Positions 17,006 through 26,158 of a DNA stretch of 64,000 bases are shown here, piece after piece. Under the pieces are notes generated by a model. It ran no database searches and was not told where the DNA came from. It saw nothing but the letters and a program-made list of their open reading frames with translations. This DNA comes from Methylorubrum rhodinum (GTDB lineage: Bacteria; Pseudomonadota; Alphaproteobacteria; Rhizobiales; Beijerinckiaceae), in contig NZ_JACHOP010000007.1 in the NCBI RefSeq assembly GCF_014199935.1, positions 124,001 through 188,000 of the forward strand. The letters are read 5' to 3'. Each line of letters opens with the position of its first letter. The first letter of the stretch is position 1. A program made the position numbers and the translations under genes.

Positions 17006-18505
17006 CTACGGCGACGTGAAGCTGTAGGACAGGCGGGTGCGCAGCACGAAGGCCTCGGTGCCGCTGCCGGCGGTGAAGAACCGTCCCGCCGTCGCCGGAA
17101 GGGCCACCGGGCGCGCGTTGCCGAGATCGTAGTACAGGGCCTCGGCGCCCGCGGTCAGGCGCTCGGTGATCCGCGCTTCGAGGCCGCCGCCGACCACGAA
17201 GCCGACCTGCGTATCGCCGTTGCGCAGGACGAAGGTCCGGCCTCCCGCGCCGCCGGCGCCTCCGGGCGGAGCGAGGACCGCGCCGCCGTCGCCCCCCGGG
17301 CCGCCGTTCTCGGCGAAGATCGTGCGGATGCCGGCATTGCGGTCGATGGCGACGCCGGCGGTTCCGTAGAACAGGATGCCCGCGCTCAGGAAGCCGAGGC
17401 GGCCGCGGACCGTGCCGAGGGTCTCGAACGTGGCGTTGTCGGCGAAGCTCGCATCGGCCTCGCCGCCATAGACCCAATTGCCCGCCTGCCAGTTGTAGCC
17501 GAGATGCACGCCGCCGATAACGGAGGGCTTCCGGCGCAGGCCCGCGAAGGCGACCGCGCCGCCGCCGCCGCCGCCGCCGTCGATCCCGCGGATGCCCGTC
17601 TCGCCGGCCTCGCCCGGAGCGAGGGCGACGCGATCGATCGCGTTGGCCGAGAGGCCGTGGACCGCGCCGAAATGGCCGCCCGCGTAGGCGCCGCCCCAGC
17701 GGTCGCCGACGGCGAGCGCCGGCGCGGGCAGGCCGGCGGGCGTGAGATGGAAGGTGAGCCGCCCGCGCACGGTGAGAAAGTCGCGGGCGAGGCCGCCGCC
17801 GAGCGGCGCGCCGTCGAAGACGTGGTACAGCGCCTCGATGCCGGCGCCGACCTGGGGCGAGAGCCGCGCCTCGAACCCGGCGCCGCCAACGAAGCCGACC
17901 CGGTCGCCGCCCGCCGCGGGAATCGAGAGCGTGCCGAAGCCGTTGCCGCCCTGGCCCGCGTCGCCGCCGAGGCCCGGGACGGCGCCGCCATTGCCTCCGT
18001 TGCCGCCGTTGCCGCCCACGAACACTCCGGCGCGACCCCCGCTCTGGGACAGGTAGGCAACGCCCGCCGTGCCGTAGATCAGGAATTGCGGTGTGCCGAA
18101 GCCGAGGCGCGCGCGCCCGCTCGCCACGATGTCGTCGATCCGGCCCAGGCTGCTCACGTCGCCCTCGACGCCGAGCACCAGCCCGCCGGTCTGCCAGTTG
18201 TAGCCGGCATGCCCCCCGGTGAAGAGATCGCGGCCGTCGAGGGTGCCGATCGCGTTGCCGGTGCGGCCGCCGCGCCCGCCGAAGTTCGGCGACGGGAACA
18301 GGCCGCCGTCGCCGCTCGCGACGGTGCCCCCCGAGCCCCGATCGATCACGGTGCCGATATGGGCGCCGACGTAGAAGCCGGTCCAGTCCAGCACGGCGAA
18401 GACGGGCGGCGGTGCCGCCCGCGCCGGCAGATCCGCGGCGCCCGCGGCGGATGCGAAAGCCAAGCTTCCGACGATTCCGATGGCGCCCGACAGGCGACGT
18501 CGCAT
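17006..18505 (-). CDS. tandem-duplicated outer-membrane beta-barrel with Gly-rich loops
   Basis: Secreted outer-membrane protein of the Omp25/RopB porin-like family, but with two barrel units in one chain. A signal peptide ends near residue 23 (ASAAGA, then ADLPARAAPPP). Unit 1 spans about 40-254 and unit 2 about 269-497; they share WTGFYVGAHIG versus WGGAYAGGHFG, AGYNWQTG versus LGYNWQAG, LIYGTAGVA versus LFYGTAGVA, and ALYHVFD versus ALYYDLG. Each unit carries a glycine-rich loop at the same place (164-190 and 400-422), and a polyglycine run sits at 310-316. Single-unit relatives are 200-300 aa (compare 48704-49606). The ATG at 18505 is the only sensible start before the signal peptide. A large barrel or two linked barrels are both possible. 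Confidence 0.85.
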   Translation of the reverse strand: MRRRLSGAIGIVGSLAFASAAGAADLPARAAPPPVFAVLDWTGFYVGAHIGTVIDRGSGGTVASGDGGLFPSPNFGGRGGRTGNAIGTLDGRDLFTGGHAGYNWQTGGLVLGVEGDVSSLGRIDDIVASGRARLGFGTPQFLIYGTAGVAYLSQSGGRAGVFVGGNGGNGGNGGAVPGLGGDAGQGGNGFGTLSIPAAGGDRVGFVGGAGFEARLSPQVGAGIEALYHVFDGAPLGGGLARDFLTVRGRLTFHLTPAGLPAPALAVGDRWGGAYAGGHFGAVHGLSANAIDRVALAPGEAGETGIRGIDGGGGGGGAVAFAGLRRKPSVIGGVHLGYNWQAGNWVYGGEADASFADNATFETLGTVRGRLGFLSAGILFYGTAGVAIDRNAGIRTIFAENGGPGGDGGAVLAPPGGAGGAGGRTFVLRNGDTQVGFVVGGGLEARITERLTAGAEALYYDLGNARPVALPATAGRFFTAGSGTEAFVLRTRLSYSFTSP

Positions 18506-19363
18506 GGCGATGGCTCTTCCCGTTGATTCGATCCGGCGAGGATACACCCGAACGGCCGAGCTTGGGCCGGGCAGCGCGCCGACGCGGAAGTTTTCGCCCG
18601 CCCTGAGGCATTTTGGATACTGCGCCGCGCACCGGGCGAAGAGACTTCCTGAATGGCTGCGAGCCGCGAAAGATCCGGAAATGCGTATGTAAGGTGGGTT
18701 GCGTGGGATCGCGGACTGTCCTTTCGGGCCGAATGGGCAAAACTGGCATCGCGAAAGCAGAAGATCGTGAATCCGAACATTTCGGTATTGCCGTTGCCTC
18801 AAGCATTCGACCCGATGGCAGCGAAGAAGTAGAATTCTTCGCCGTCGTGGCATCGGGGCGAAATTGTGGCCAAACCGCGGCGATGAGGCGGTGATCAGTC
18901 CCGGCCCGGTCGCCTCTCTACAGAGGGGACGATTGATTTTTTCTGCCGGTTTGGGCCGCCATGCATGATTTTTATCCCGCGCCTGACGCCGCGCTCTTCG
19001 TGGCGCCGGGGTGAATATTCAGAAAGTACCAATCGGCACGAGGTTATTTTTTGTCGAATGAACCATATGCAACTAGTTTGATTTCCATATCGCAATGCCC
19101 TAACGTGCAAAAAACAATGAATAAGGATCAGACTCGCCATTCAGACAGCATTCACGGCGTGCGTGACAACACAGGCGAACCAGGCGGAAGCCGGTAAGTC
19201 GGGCGTGCCGGAGAATATCTGACTCGGCATCAGGTGTCGCATATCCCCGGGCCTTGCCGCGAAGGCAAGAATCGTGGGCCCCGATCTTTTCGACTCGAAG
19301 TCGTGTCGAGGGGAGCGAGAACAAACGCTTAAGGCATCAGTCAGCATCGGACAGGAGATCACC
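18506..19363. other. 860-base gene-free, less GC-rich region
   Basis: Noticeably richer in A and T than its neighbours, especially 18930-19130. Open frames exist on both strands (18613-18894 plus; 18895-19140 and 19100-19389 minus), but their products are Cys/Arg/His-rich, have no domain pattern and lack ribosome sites. The region must hold the promoters of the divergent barrel gene and glycine-rich gene. The compositional drop may mark a transferred or fast-evolving segment. Confidence 0.5.
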
Positions 19364-19837
<474 letters not shown>

Positions 19838-20000
19838 GCGAGATGGGGCCGGGGCGTCGCGAGACGCTCCCGGCCCTTCGCAGTGCCTCGAGAAACGGCC
19901 TTCCGACCGCTCCGGCCCTGAGCGGGACGCACGACGGGATCGTTGCGATTGACGCCCGGACGTGAACCGGGACACCGATCCTCCACCGAGGTCCAGACCG

Positions 20001-20558
20001 ATGAAAACGATTCTTATCCCCTCCGTAGCGCTCGGCTTCACGACGCTCGCAGGCCTGTCGGCCTTCGCCTTCCCGGTTCTCGCGCCGGGCGCCGATCCCG
20101 CCTTGCGGCTGGCCGGACAGAGCGACGGGGCCGGCCTGCCGGGCCTGCCGGGCGGTCGCGGCGGCAAGTCCGGGCGCGAACTCGCCGCGGAGGATCGCCG
20201 GGAGCGGAGCCGCGTCTCCCGCGCGAGCGACGACAATTCCGGTCTGACGGATTACTGCATCACCCTGCTCAAGACCGATGGGCGCGACCGCGGCTCCAGC
20301 GATTTCCGCCCGTCCGACTGCATCGAGCTCTTCGTGTCCATCGATGCCGGCCGTCCCGGTCGCCGAGGCGACAGCGGTCGGGGCGACAGCGGCCGGAGGG
20401 GCGGCGACGGCCAGGACGGCGCCAGCATCGACGGCGGCCAGGGCGGCCAGGGCGGCCGGGCCGGCGGCGGTCCCGGCGGCGGCCGGGGCGGCGGCGGCGG
20501 CGCCGGGGTCGGCGGCGGCCGAGGCGGGGCGGGCGGTGCCGGCGGCGGCGGCTACTGA
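20001..20558 (+). CDS. secreted protein with glycine-rich C-terminus
   Basis: 185-aa exported protein of unknown role. Signal peptide at residues 1-22 or so (MKTILIPSVALGFTTLAGLS, then AFA). A middle domain, about 60-115, is polar with two Cys (DYCITLLKTDGRD and PSDCIELFVSIDAG) that could form a disulfide. From residue 117 to the end it is Gly/Arg-rich, with GGQGGQGGRAGGG and a terminal GGAGGGGY. It follows the previous glycine-rich gene on the same strand after 163 bases. The globular middle part makes it distinct from pure low-complexity sequence. Confidence 0.72.
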   Translation: MKTILIPSVALGFTTLAGLSAFAFPVLAPGADPALRLAGQSDGAGLPGLPGGRGGKSGRELAAEDRRERSRVSRASDDNSGLTDYCITLLKTDGRDRGSSDFRPSDCIELFVSIDAGRPGRRGDSGRGDSGRRGGDGQDGASIDGGQGGQGGRAGGGPGGGRGGGGGAGVGGGRGGAGGAGGGGY

Positions 20559-20702
20559 TCCTCCCTGGAACCGCAAAAATGCGACTTCCGCAGCAGCCTG
20601 CCCAACCGTCGGCGGGGATGCCGGTACATCGCGCCGTCGCGTCCTCGCGGCTCCTGCCGGACGAGCGAGAGCGGCTCCCGCATCGCCAGCCGTGCGCGCG
20701 CC

Positions 20703-22046
20703 TCAGCCCTTCTCGAACGGGTTCTTCGTCGTCCGCAGCGACAGCCGGATCGGCGTGCCGGGCAGGTCGAAGGCCTCGCGGATGCCGTTGACGAGGTAGC
20801 GGGTGTAGGATTTCGGCAGGGCGTCGAGCTGGTTGCCGAACAGGGCGAAGTGCGGCGGGCGGCTCTTCACCTGGGTGCCGTAGCGGATCTTGATGCGCCG
20901 GCCCGACACCGCGGGCGGCGGGTTGCGCTGGAGCGCGTCGGTGAGCCACGCGTTGATCCGCGCGGTCGAGACGCGGCGGCTCCACACCTCGGAGGCGTCG
21001 ACCACCGCCTGCATCAGCCGGTCGATGCCCTCGCCGCCGAGCCCCGACAGCGACACCACCGAGACGCCGCGCACCTGCGGCAGCAGGCGGGTGCAGTCCT
21101 CGCGCAGGGTCTTGAGCAGGCCGGGCTGGTCGGCCACGAGGTCCCACTTGTTGAGGCCGATCACGAGGGAGCGCCCCTCGCTCTCGACGAGATCGACGAT
21201 GGTGAGGTCCTGCTTCTCGAACGGGATGGTGGCGTCCAAGAGCACGACCACCACCTCGGCGAAGCGCACGGCGCGCAGGCCGTCCGAGACCGCGAGCTTC
21301 TCGAGCTTGTCGTCGATGCGGGCGCGCCGGCGCATGCCGGCGGTGTCGTGCAGCTTGATCTTGCGGCCGCGCCACTCCCAGTCCAGCGAGATCGAATCGC
21401 GGGTGATGCCGGCCTCGGGTCCGACGAGCAGGCGGTCCTCGCCGATCATGCGGTTGATCAGCGTCGACTTGCCGGCGTTGGGGCGGCCGACGATGGCGAC
21501 GCGCAGGCCCTTGCCGCCCTCGCCTTCTTCCTCGTCCTCCTCGTCGGGTTCGGGCAGCACCTCGCGCAGCGCGTCCTGCAGAGAGCCGAGGCCCTCGCCG
21601 TGCTCGGCGGAGAAGGGGATCGGATCGCCCAAGCCCAACGAGAACGCCTCGTAGGCGCCGGCCATCCCGGCCCCGCCCTCGGCCTTGTTGGCGATGAGGA
21701 TCACCGGGATGCCGGCCCGGCGCACGAGTTCGGCGAAGGGCCGGTCGGCGGGCAGCACGCCGGCGCGGGCGTCGATGACGAACAGCACCGCGTCGGATTC
21801 GAGGATCGCGGCCTCGGTCTGCGCCCGCATGCGGCCCAAGAGCGAGTCGGCGTCGGCCTGTTCGAGGCCGGCGGTGTCGATGATGCGGAAGGCGACGTCG
21901 CCGATCGAGCCGTCGCCCTCGCGCCGGTCGCGGGTCACGCCGGGGCGGTCGTCCACCAGCGCGAGCTTGCGGCCGACGAGCCGGTTGAACAGGGTCGACT
22001 TGCCGACGTTCGGGCGTCCGACGATCGCGACGGTCGGCAGGTCCAT
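20703..22046 (-). CDS. der: ribosome biogenesis GTPase Der
   Basis: Der (EngA), a GTPase with two tandem G domains needed for 50S subunit assembly. First P-loop GRPNVGKST at residues 10-18, second GRPNAGKST near 185, with DTAG (G3) and NKxD-type motifs in both and a C-terminal KH-like domain ([20 protein letters not shown]). An acidic linker ([13 protein letters not shown]) separates the G domains. ATG 22046 ([10 protein letters not shown]) is the natural start; 447 aa is normal. It lies downstream of the TPR protein gene at 22242-22955, as in many proteobacteria (yfgM-der). Confidence 0.96.
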   Translation of the reverse strand: MDLPTVAIVGRPNVGKSTLFNRLVGRKLALVDDRPGVTRDRREGDGSIGDVAFRIIDTAGLEQADADSLLGRMRAQTEAAILESDAVLFVIDARAGVLPADRPFAELVRRAGIPVILIANKAEGGAGMAGAYEAFSLGLGDPIPFSAEHGEGLGSLQDALREVLPEPDEEDEEEGEGGKGLRVAIVGRPNAGKSTLINRMIGEDRLLVGPEAGITRDSISLDWEWRGRKIKLHDTAGMRRRARIDDKLEKLAVSDGLRAVRFAEVVVVLLDATIPFEKQDLTIVDLVESEGRSLVIGLNKWDLVADQPGLLKTLREDCTRLLPQVRGVSVVSLSGLGGEGIDRLMQAVVDASEVWSRRVSTARINAWLTDALQRNPPPAVSGRRIKIRYGTQVKSRPPHFALFGNQLDALPKSYTRYLVNGIREAFDLPGTPIRLSLRTTKNPFEKG

Positions 22047-22162
22047 GGGAGTCTGTCTTTCGGCGCGGCCGGGGGGACGCGCTGGTCTTCGTGAGGATAG
22101 GGCATTCCGGTGCGGGGGAACACGCCCGGAAAGGATGCCTGCCATCGTGAGCGAGAGCGACG

Positions 22163-22206
22163 CGATCCAGGGCGCGCCCTGTCCGGAGAGGACGCGCCCT
22201 GGATCG
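22163..22206. terminator. 14-bp perfect inverted repeat between TPR gene and der
   Basis: Arms 22163-22176 and 22193-22206 are perfectly complementary with a 16-base loop. It lies between the stop of the TPR gene and the start of der on the minus strand. No T-run follows, so it may be a processing or attenuation hairpin rather than a full terminator. Confidence 0.5.
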
Positions 22207-22241
22207 TCTACGCCTCGCCACGCAATGACGTGCGGTGGATG

Positions 22242-22955
22242 TCAGCGGGTGATCGGCGGCGGGGGCGCGGCGTTCTCGGGCTTGGCTTCGGTGACCGTGA
22301 CCGGCCCGCCGGCCACGAGCGCGGCGTAGATCTCGACGCGCTGGCGCAGGCCCTGCGGGGTGTCGGTGTCGCCCGCGATCTGGTCGAACCAGCGGCCGGC
22401 GCCGTCCATGTCGCCCTTGCGGAGCGCGGTGAGGCCCAGCATCTCGCGGGCGGTGTGGCGGAAGGTGCCGGTGGGCGTGGCCATGCCCTGAAGCTGCGTC
22501 AGCGCGGCGGCCTGATCCGTCCCGTCGAGGCGCAGCAGGGCGGCGCGCAGGCGGGCGAGGTCGCGCAGCGCATCGCCCGCGCCCTTGTCGGCGGCGAGCG
22601 CGTCGTAGGCGGCCGCACCCGCGGCGGCGTCGCGCTTGGCCACCTCGGCGGCGTTGCGGAAGCGGGCGAGAAGGGCGTAGCCCGCCGGGCCGTCGGTCTG
22701 GATCGCCGCGAAGTCGCGCTCGGCCTCCGCCGTGTTGCCGTCCTTGGCGAGGCGGTTGGCCCGGTCGAACCGCTCGGACGTCGCCTCGGCGCGCACGAGT
22801 TCGGCGTGGCGCCAGTAGTTCCAGCCGCCGACGCCGGCGACCAGCAGGATCGCGCCCGCGATGATCAGCGCGTTGTAGCGCTTCCAGATCTGGATGAACC
22901 GGTCGCGGCGGTAATCCTCGTCGACCTCGCGGAAGAACTCGTTGTTCTCGGCCAT
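22242..22955 (-). CDS. membrane-anchored TPR protein, YfgM-like
   Basis: Inner-membrane protein with a short cytosolic N-terminus, one transmembrane helix (about residues 26-45, ALIIAGAILLVAGVGGWNYW) and a periplasmic TPR-like domain. It resembles the YfgM/TPR_21 family, which associates with the SecYEG translocon and periplasmic chaperones. The conserved start MAENNEFFREVDEDYRRDR supports ATG 22955. 237 aa is slightly longer than YfgM because of a Pro-rich tail (PENAAPPPPITR). Its position directly upstream of der fits the usual arrangement. Confidence 0.85.
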   Translation of the reverse strand: MAENNEFFREVDEDYRRDRFIQIWKRYNALIIAGAILLVAGVGGWNYWRHAELVRAEATSERFDRANRLAKDGNTAEAERDFAAIQTDGPAGYALLARFRNAAEVAKRDAAAGAAAYDALAADKGAGDALRDLARLRAALLRLDGTDQAAALTQLQGMATPTGTFRHTAREMLGLTALRKGDMDGAGRWFDQIAGDTDTPQGLRQRVEIYAALVAGGPVTVTEAKPENAAPPPPITR

Positions 22956-23065
22956 CTCAAATCCGTGCGTCCCTCGCGGGCCGCGCTCGCCTCGCCTGTC
23001 GTCGTTCGGCCCGCGCCTAGCACAGGCCCCGGGGTTTGGCGAAATTTTTTGGTCTTTAAGTCCCT

Positions 23066-23172
23066 GCCTCAAGCGCCGGCAGCCGCGTCCGCGGCTTTGG
23101 CTGCTCGCTTGGCTAGACGCCTCGGCACAGCCGAGGCCGCTGCGCGTGGCGCTCTTCGCGCCCGGAATACGG
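23066..23172. repeat. dispersed repeat family B, copy 1
   Basis: 107 bases closely matching 27178-27286, for example the shared segments GCCGCGTCCGCGGC and GCGCTCTTCGCGCCCGGAAT. It ends 2 bases beyond the stop of the NnrU gene on the minus strand. Both copies lie just 3' of a minus-strand gene. Open frames through it are spurious. Confidence 0.8.
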
Positions 23173-23174
23173 AC

Positions 23175-23780
23175 TCACGCCTGCCCCGGCCAGGCCGCGA
23201 CGCCGATCAGCAGCGGGTGCAGGTATTTTCCGAACACGAACCACGCCACCACGCCGACCGCCACCGCAATGGCGTCGTTGCGCCAACCGGCGGGCGCCGC
23301 CTGCCCGCCGTGCTGCGCGGCCACCTGCCCTGCCGTGAGCGGGCGGCGCTTGGCGCTGATGCGGGCGGCGACCGCCCAGGCCAGGAAGGCGCCGAACAGC
23401 AGCATCGAGCCGAGATCGCCGTTGGCCAGGAGATGCGCGGTCGCCCAGATCTTCACGCCGAGCAGCATCGGGTGCTTCAGCCGGGTGCGGATGTGGCCGG
23501 GCAGGTAGGTGGCCGCGAAGCTGATGAAGGCGAACAAGGTCAGCAGCACCGCGAGGTGGCGGGTGAAGACCGGCGGCGACCAGACCGGGATCATCCCCTC
23601 CTGCCGGTACAGCCCGTAGCCGTAGGCGGTGAGCGCGAGGCCGAGCGCCGAGAGCAGGGTGTAGCCGAGCTTGTACCGCTGCTCGCCCACGCGCCCGATC
23701 ACCTCGGCGCGCTTCCCCCGCGCCATCGAGAAGGCGTGCGTGCCGAGGAACAGCACGAGGCCGAGGATCAGAACGAGCAT
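23175..23780 (-). CDS. NnrU family membrane protein
   Basis: Polytopic inner-membrane protein of the NnrU family (related to isoprenylcysteine methyltransferase-like and MAPEG-like folds). In denitrifiers NnrU is linked to nitric-oxide metabolism, and in plants and algae a relative is the carotenoid isomerase Z-ISO. Five or six hydrophobic segments are seen; family motifs are LVLFLGTHAFSM (residues 7-18), LLFAFISFAATYLPGHI-type sequence before RTRLKHPMLLGVKIWATAHLL, and GDLGSMLLFGAFLAWAV. The ATG 23780 (MLVLILG) is preferred over the open frame to 23885. 201 aa is normal. Confidence 0.85.
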   Translation of the reverse strand: MLVLILGLVLFLGTHAFSMARGKRAEVIGRVGEQRYKLGYTLLSALGLALTAYGYGLYRQEGMIPVWSPPVFTRHLAVLLTLFAFISFAATYLPGHIRTRLKHPMLLGVKIWATAHLLANGDLGSMLLFGAFLAWAVAARISAKRRPLTAGQVAAQHGGQAAPAGWRNDAIAVAVGVVAWFVFGKYLHPLLIGVAAWPGQA

Positions 23781-23859
23781 GGGGCGGCCTGTGGACGGCG
23801 CCTGCGCCGGACGATCCGGACAAGCTTCCTGTAACGGTTCAAAACGCAATCCTGATGGG

Positions 23860-25056
23860 ATGTCCAGGCTGCTCCGCTCCCTCACCGTGCTGCTGGCGGC
23901 GTCGTGCGGCCTCGTGCCGCTCGGGGTGAGCGCCGTTGAGCCGCCGCTCTCGGCGCTGACCTTGACGGGCCCCGAACGCCCGATCTTTTCGGCGACCCGC
24001 GACGCCTGCGACGGCGCCGACGTGCCCGACGCTCCCGCCCGCGCCTTCCGCGACGCGTCGGGCGGGATCGCGATGTTCGGCCTGCACTACCGCAACCGGG
24101 CCCTGCGGGGGCCCGACCTCGACAGCCTCAAGATCGATTGCCGGGTGGTGCTCGATTCAGGCGGCAAAAGCGATCCGGCGCTCTACGACGACCGCTCGTG
24201 GATCACCGCCACCTGGACCGAGGACGGCGCCCGCGTCGCGGCTTTGGTCCACCACGAGTTCCAGGCCAACGAGCACGAGGGGCGCTGCCGCTCCAAGGTC
24301 TACATCGAGTGCTGGTACAACACGATCACCGCCGCCGCCTCGCTGGACGGCGGCGCCAGCTTCGCGCGGAAGAACCCGCCCGCGGTGGTGGCGGGGGCGC
24401 CGTTCCGGCAGGAGGAGGAGCAGGGCCGGCATCGGGGCTTCTTCAATCCCTCCAACATCGTCGGCGACGGGCGCTGGCGCTACTTTTTGGCCTCCACCAC
24501 CGGCTGGGACCGGCCCGGCAGCGACCAGCCGGCGGGCGTCTGCCTGTTCCGCTCGGACGATCCCGCCGATCCGGCCCGCTGGCGCGCCTGGACCGGCACC
24601 GGCTTCACCGCGGCCTTCCCGGACCCGTATCGCAAGGCGGTGAAGCTGGCCGACACCTGCGGCCCGGTCGGGCCGTTCCCCGGCCCGGTCGGGGCGCTGG
24701 TGCGCCAGCGCGGCACGGGGGCGTGGATCGCGGTGTTCATGGCGGCCAAGGGCGGCGTGTTTGCCGAATCCGGCTTCTACTGGACGACGTCCCGCGATCT
24801 CCTGACCTGGGACGTGCCCCGCCTGCTCATGGCCGGCGCCACGCTCTACGACGACCCGTGCAAGGTGGGCGGCAAGGCGGGTCCGCGCCTCATCGCCTAC
24901 CCGTCGCTGCTCGACCCCGACGCCAAGGGCCGCAACTTCGACGATGTCGGCGAGCGGGCGCTGCTCACCTACGCGACGCTGAAGGTGGAGGGCTGCACGA
25001 TCACCTCGGATCGCGACCTCGTGCGCCGGCCCGTCGCCATCAAGGTCTGGCCCTGA
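23860..25056 (+). CDS. secreted protein of unknown function, beta-propeller-like
   Basis: 398-aa exported protein with a signal peptide (MSRLLRSLTVLLAASCGLVP, cleaved near VSA-VE). The mature part has at least eight cysteines and repeated short strand-turn patterns such as ARVAALVHHEFQAN, TAAASLDGGASFARK, RWRYFLASTTGWDR and SGFYWTTSRDLLTWD. DGGASF and SRDLLTWD resemble the Asp-box-like turns of sialidase or five-bladed glycosidase propellers, so a carbohydrate-binding or hydrolytic role is possible, but no catalytic set was identified. The ATG at 23860 sits just before the signal peptide. The next gene, a cupin, follows after 41 bases. Confidence 0.72.
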   Translation: MSRLLRSLTVLLAASCGLVPLGVSAVEPPLSALTLTGPERPIFSATRDACDGADVPDAPARAFRDASGGIAMFGLHYRNRALRGPDLDSLKIDCRVVLDSGGKSDPALYDDRSWITATWTEDGARVAALVHHEFQANEHEGRCRSKVYIECWYNTITAAASLDGGASFARKNPPAVVAGAPFRQEEEQGRHRGFFNPSNIVGDGRWRYFLASTTGWDRPGSDQPAGVCLFRSDDPADPARWRAWTGTGFTAAFPDPYRKAVKLADTCGPVGPFPGPVGALVRQRGTGAWIAVFMAAKGGVFAESGFYWTTSRDLLTWDVPRLLMAGATLYDDPCKVGGKAGPRLIAYPSLLDPDAKGRNFDDVGERALLTYATLKVEGCTITSDRDLVRRPVAIKVWP

Positions 25057-25097
25057 CGGAGCCGGCGCCTACCTCGCGGGCGAACTCGGAGCCCGCG

Positions 25098-25433
25098 ATG
25101 ACCCGCCACTGCCTGCCCTGGACCGATCTGCCGGAGACGCGGAGCGCCTCGGGCGTGGCCAAGCGCAGTCTGGAGGGGCAAGGGGCGAACAAAGGCGCGA
25201 GCCTCGTGCGGGTCGAAGTTCCCGCCGGGACGGAAGCGCCGCGTCACAGCCACGATCACGCGCAGTTCGTGCAGGTGATCGAAGGTTCGGGCATGCTGGA
25301 GACCGAACAGGGCTGGGTGGCCTTCGCGGCGGGCAGTCTGTTCCACTTCCCTGCCGGCACGTGGCATGCCGCTTCGTTCGAGACCGAGACGGTGCTGGTC
25401 GAGACCAACCTGCCCCCTGCTTCCGTGCCGTGA
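25098..25433 (+). CDS. cupin domain protein
   Basis: Single-domain cupin of 111 aa. The metal-binding motif 1 is visible as PRHSHDHAQFVQVIEG (about residues 50-65), with His residues and a Glu suited to a metal site, and motif 2 as FHFPAGTWHAASF with a further His. Small cupins are metalloenzymes or sensors of varied function; substrate unknown. It may be co-transcribed with the secreted protein gene ending at 25056. Confidence 0.85.
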   Translation: MTRHCLPWTDLPETRSASGVAKRSLEGQGANKGASLVRVEVPAGTEAPRHSHDHAQFVQVIEGSGMLETEQGWVAFAAGSLFHFPAGTWHAASFETETVLVETNLPPASVP

Positions 25434-25458
25434 GCCGACGCGGCGGCGTCGCTCCGGC

Positions 25459-26049
25459 TTACGGAGCGGTGACGGGATCGCCGCTTGCCTCGGACGCATC
25501 CGCCCGGATCAGCCGGATGTCGACCTCGCGGTCGACGTAGCGCCATTCGGGCGTGTCTCGAAGCCGCGCGACCATGGTCTCGAAGGCGTCCGCGTGCTCG
25601 GGGGCGTACTCGAACCAGGTCAGGAAATCGAAGGGCTCGCCGAGTTCGCGGGAATGGTGCAGGCGTCGCGCCACGCCGGGCAGGGTGTCGAGCCCGATCC
25701 GGATATGGCGGGACTGCTCCTCGAAGATCACTCGGCGCTCGTCCTGAGCCAGACTCCACCACGTGTCGGTCTTGCGGATCGGGATCAGCGCCGCGCGGGA
25801 CGCCGTGGGCCGACCCAGGCCCTCCTGCCGGCTCGCCAGGGTCCGCACCTCGGTGCGCGTCGCGTATCGGGTGTTGCTGGTCGTGCCGCGCAGGCTCCAG
25901 AGGGTGCCGGGCTCCGCGGCGCCCGAGCCGTCCGTCACGGCGAGACGTTCGGCCGGGGCGAGGCTTTCCCCGATCACCGGCGCGATCCGGTCGATCCGCC
26001 AAGCTCCCGTGGCGCCGGCCCGGAAGGCGATCTGCAACGGTGACGGCAC
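25459..26049 (-). CDS. chlorite dismutase-family protein
   Basis: 196-aa protein of the chlorite dismutase/HemQ/DyP superfamily. The strongest pattern is LHHSRELGEPFDFLTWFEYAPEH in the C-terminal half (about residues 129-151), where the family has FDFLTWFEY-type strands; KTDTWWSLAQDERRVIFEE and HIRIGLDTLPGVAR precede it. Such proteins may bind haem, but whether the proximal His is conserved was not established. It appears to be a single ferredoxin-like repeat version, slightly short. Start is a GTG at 26049 after GGGAGA. It converges with the cupin gene. Confidence 0.72.
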   Translation of the reverse strand: MPSPLQIAFRAGATGAWRIDRIAPVIGESLAPAERLAVTDGSGAAEPGTLWSLRGTTSNTRYATRTEVRTLASRQEGLGRPTASRAALIPIRKTDTWWSLAQDERRVIFEEQSRHIRIGLDTLPGVARRLHHSRELGEPFDFLTWFEYAPEHADAFETMVARLRDTPEWRYVDREVDIRLIRADASEASGDPVTAP

Positions 26050-26158
26050 GCACAGTCTCCCGCTCGGCCCACCGCCGATCAGGAAAACGATTTAGCATGA
26101 TCCGTGCCCGGCGGTCGCCCGGGCCGATCCCCGGTCGAGCGTCCCCCAGGACGCGGGC

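Noticed and set aside
16440-18806. 788-aa minus-strand open frame overlapping the GCS2 ligase and barrel genes
   Set aside because: It is a GC-driven shadow: low-complexity Arg/Gly sequence in another frame of two well-supported genes.
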